Source: Lolliginicoccus lacisalsi
GTDB taxonomy: Bacteria; Actinomycetota; Actinomycetes; Mycobacteriales; Mycobacteriaceae
Length of the DNA stretch: 64,000 nt
Direction: 5' to 3'
NCBI RefSeq assembly: GCF_014841105.1
Contig: NZ_JACYWE010000001.1
Span: 141,517 to 205,516, forward strand
The first letter of the stretch is position 1. Each line of letters starts with the position of its first letter. Both the position numbers and the translations under genes were made by a program. Positions 62,559 to 64,000 of the stretch are shown in pieces. The notes under the pieces are model-generated. The model was not told where the DNA came from. It did not search any database and worked only from the letters and a program-made list of their open reading frames with translations.

Positions 62559-63269
62559 ATGGACGCCGTGACCGAGCACGCCTCCCGCGCGGAAGCCCCC
62601 GCATCAGCCCAGGGCGCTGGCCGCCCCCGCCTCAGCGACCGCAAGCGTCCCGGCGAGACCGCCCGCGAGGAGATCCTCGATGCCGCGGCGGAACTGTTCA
62701 CCAACCGCGGCTATGCCTCGACCTCCACCCGCCGCATCGCCGAGGCCGTGGGCGTGCGCCAGGCCACCCTCTACCATTACTTCCGCACGAAGGACGACAT
62801 CCTCGAAGCGCTGCTCAGTACCACCGTCGCGCCCATGCTCGAGGCTGCCGCAACGATCGCGGGCCAGACCGCGTCCCCTGCCGCACGGCTGCATGCCACC
62901 GCGCTGCTCGACGGCACCCAGCTCTGGCAGAGCCGCTGGAACATCGGCGCCCTCTACCTGCTGCCCGAGCTGCGCACCGAGCGTTTCGAGCAGTTCGTGC
63001 AAGCCCGCGAGGCATTGCGCGCCACGTACCGGGAGTTCGCCGCGCTTGTGCTCGATGACCTCGCGAGCCGCGGTGTCCGCGATCTGCCCGATGCGAGCGA
63101 GGACATCCCGCTGCGGCTCGTCGAGACGCTGGTCAACCTGCGCTGGGACAACGTGGGGGTCGCTGACGAGCCACGACGCACCGCCGACGCCGTCCTCCGG
63201 GCACTCGGCTGGACCGGCGACTGGAACGACCTGCGGCGCGAGTCGGCTCGCTTGCTCGCGATGCTGTGA
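62559..63269 (+). CDS. TetR family regulator of the carboxylase locus
   Basis: A 236-residue regulator. The HTH is AREEILDAAAELFTNRGYAS, TSTRRIAEAVGVRQATLYHY, then FRTKDDILEALL, at about 28-80. It lies among genes with three CTGTCA-N2-TGACAG operators, so it is the likely binder. No such site was seen before its own start. The ligand may be urea, guanidine or a metabolite. Confidence 0.87.
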   Translation: MDAVTEHASRAEAPASAQGAGRPRLSDRKRPGETAREEILDAAAELFTNRGYASTSTRRIAEAVGVRQATLYHYFRTKDDILEALLSTTVAPMLEAAATIAGQTASPAARLHATALLDGTQLWQSRWNIGALYLLPELRTERFEQFVQAREALRATYREFAALVLDDLASRGVRDLPDASEDIPLRLVETLVNLRWDNVGVADEPRRTADAVLRALGWTGDWNDLRRESARLLAML

Positions 63270-63372
63270 TAGGCACCATGCCCTAGCGCGAGGGCCATTC
63301 GGCCCTACCGCGGGATCCATGGCTCGGTAGGTTTGATCTGACAACACTCCGATCGGGAACGAGGATTAATCG

Positions 63373-63582
63373 ATGACATCGTGGAATGAACTGACCCCAG
63401 CCCAGCGTGGCGTCCTGCTCGGCGCCGCGTCGGTCCAGCTCAGCCTCGCCGTCTCGGCGTGGGCGGACCTCGCGTGCAGGCCAGCTGATGAGGTCAACGG
63501 CTCCAAGGGCAAGTGGGCCGCGATCATCGCGATCAACTTCATCGGCCCGATCGCCTATTTCGCGCGAGGCCGGAAGCACTAG
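63373..63582 (+). CDS. Small PLD-nuclease N-terminal-type membrane protein
   Basis: A 69-residue protein with two hydrophobic segments. LSLAVSAWADLACRPADEVN and KGKWAAIIAINFIGPIAYF, ending in GRKH, match the PLDc_N small-protein family. AACGAGG precedes the ATG. The function is unknown. Confidence 0.8.
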   Translation: MTSWNELTPAQRGVLLGAASVQLSLAVSAWADLACRPADEVNGSKGKWAAIIAINFIGPIAYFARGRKH

Positions 63583-63665
63583 GCGGTCCGTGGGGACTCG
63601 GCGCGCCGCAATGAGCGGTAATGCCGGGTTCACACGGGTGACATACGCCCCTCGCATACTACTAT

Positions 63666-63679
63666 CTGTCAACTGACAG
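63666..63679. promoter_or_regulatory. Operator copy 3
   Basis: CTGTCAACTGACAG with perfect arms, 23 bases before the allophanate hydrolase start; it is the exact reverse complement of copy 1. Confidence 0.75.
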
Positions 63680-63702
63680 AAACCAGTGGATTCGAGGGCG
63701 AC

Positions 63703-64000
63703 ATGAACACCGCGCAGGACCGCGCGCGCCAGGCATACGCGCGCATCGACGAGACCGACCGGCCTGAGGCCTGGATACACTTGCGCCCCCTCGACGACGT
63801 CCTCGCTGACGCTCGGCGCCTCGATGCCCGCGTCACGGACGGCGAGCACCTGCCGCTCGCCGGGACGGCCTTCGCGGTGAAGGACAACATCGATATCGCC
63901 GGGCTCCCCACCACCGCCGCCTGCCCTGGATTCGCCTACGTGCCCGAGCGCACCGCGACCGCGGCGCAACGGCTCATCGACGCGGGATCCCTGGTGCTCG
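63703..64000 (+). CDS. Allophanate hydrolase (amidase family), 5' part
   Basis: The first 99 residues of an amidase-signature enzyme run off the right edge. PLAGTAFAVKDNIDIAGLPT contains the catalytic Lys of the Ser-Ser-Lys triad, followed by TAACPGFAYVPERTATAAQR, typical of allophanate hydrolase. It converts allophanate to ammonia and CO2 and completes the pathway of the carboxylase operon. The ATG at 63703 follows GAGGGC. Confidence 0.85.
   Translation, partial: MNTAQDRARQAYARIDETDRPEAWIHLRPLDDVLADARRLDARVTDGEHLPLAGTAFAVKDNIDIAGLPTTAACPGFAYVPERTATAAQRLIDAGSLVL

Overview
This 64 kb window is chromosomal DNA from a GC-rich actinobacterium. Lipobox lipoproteins, a septum-formation family protein, a DesA3-type desaturase beside its ferredoxin reductase, a CYP153 alkane hydroxylase set, an MT0933-type antitoxin and one apparently leaderless regulator point to the Mycobacteriales (Dietzia, Gordonia, Hoyosella, Rhodococcus and relatives). 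The genus cannot be fixed by reading alone. I saw no rRNA, tRNA, CRISPR array, transposase, integrase or phage gene.

Layout. 1-4.7 kb: the start of an amidohydrolase, a long GC-rich non-coding block with tandem repeats and palindromes, then an unusual two-gene operon (ATP-grasp protein plus a 664-residue protein with a papain-like C-terminus). 4.7-9.4 kb: a RecQ-like helicase fused to a phosphoribosyltransferase-like domain, a divergent MBL hydrolase/TetR pair, and a DUF3048 lipoprotein. 9.6-16.3 kb: a DASS anion transporter and an alcohol/aldehyde oxidation pair (GMC oxidoreductase, ALDH) divergent from a BCCT betaine-type transporter. 16.3-21.9 kb: small genes, then a CYP153-ferredoxin-reductase alkane hydroxylase islet flanked by two copies of the 3' end of udgB. 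22-35 kb: antitoxin-like protein, RNB nuclease, O-methyltransferase, PLD-family protein, a sugar/glycosyltransferase group, an acyltransferase, and an AhpD-like protein divergent from an ECF sigma/anti-sigma pair. 35-41 kb: hydrolase, Nudix, a glycine-rich secreted protein, a thiamine-binding protein, and the desaturase/reductase operon. 41-47 kb: a PaaK-like ligase, a decayed stretch, and three tandem secreted beta-propeller genes. 46.8-52.4 kb: a second islet (SDR, Fe-alcohol dehydrogenase, fused desaturase-reductase, AraC regulator), again flanked by copies of a host gene 3' end (the VWA gene). 52.4-55.5 kb: acyl-CoA dehydrogenase-like, MoxR and VWA operon. 55.6-64 kb: a urea/guanidine carboxylase operon, a transporter, a TetR regulator, and the start of allophanate hydrolase.

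Most notable: (1) two families of constant-length palindromes (45 bp x4 and 41 bp x3), the 45-bp family with compensatory stem changes; (2) two metabolic islets each bracketed by a duplicated host-gene 3' end; (3) a shared C-terminal Cys/Gly-Ser tag on four secreted proteins at two loci; (4) a repeated CTGTCA-N2-TGACAG operator that predicts the regulon of the carboxylase locus.
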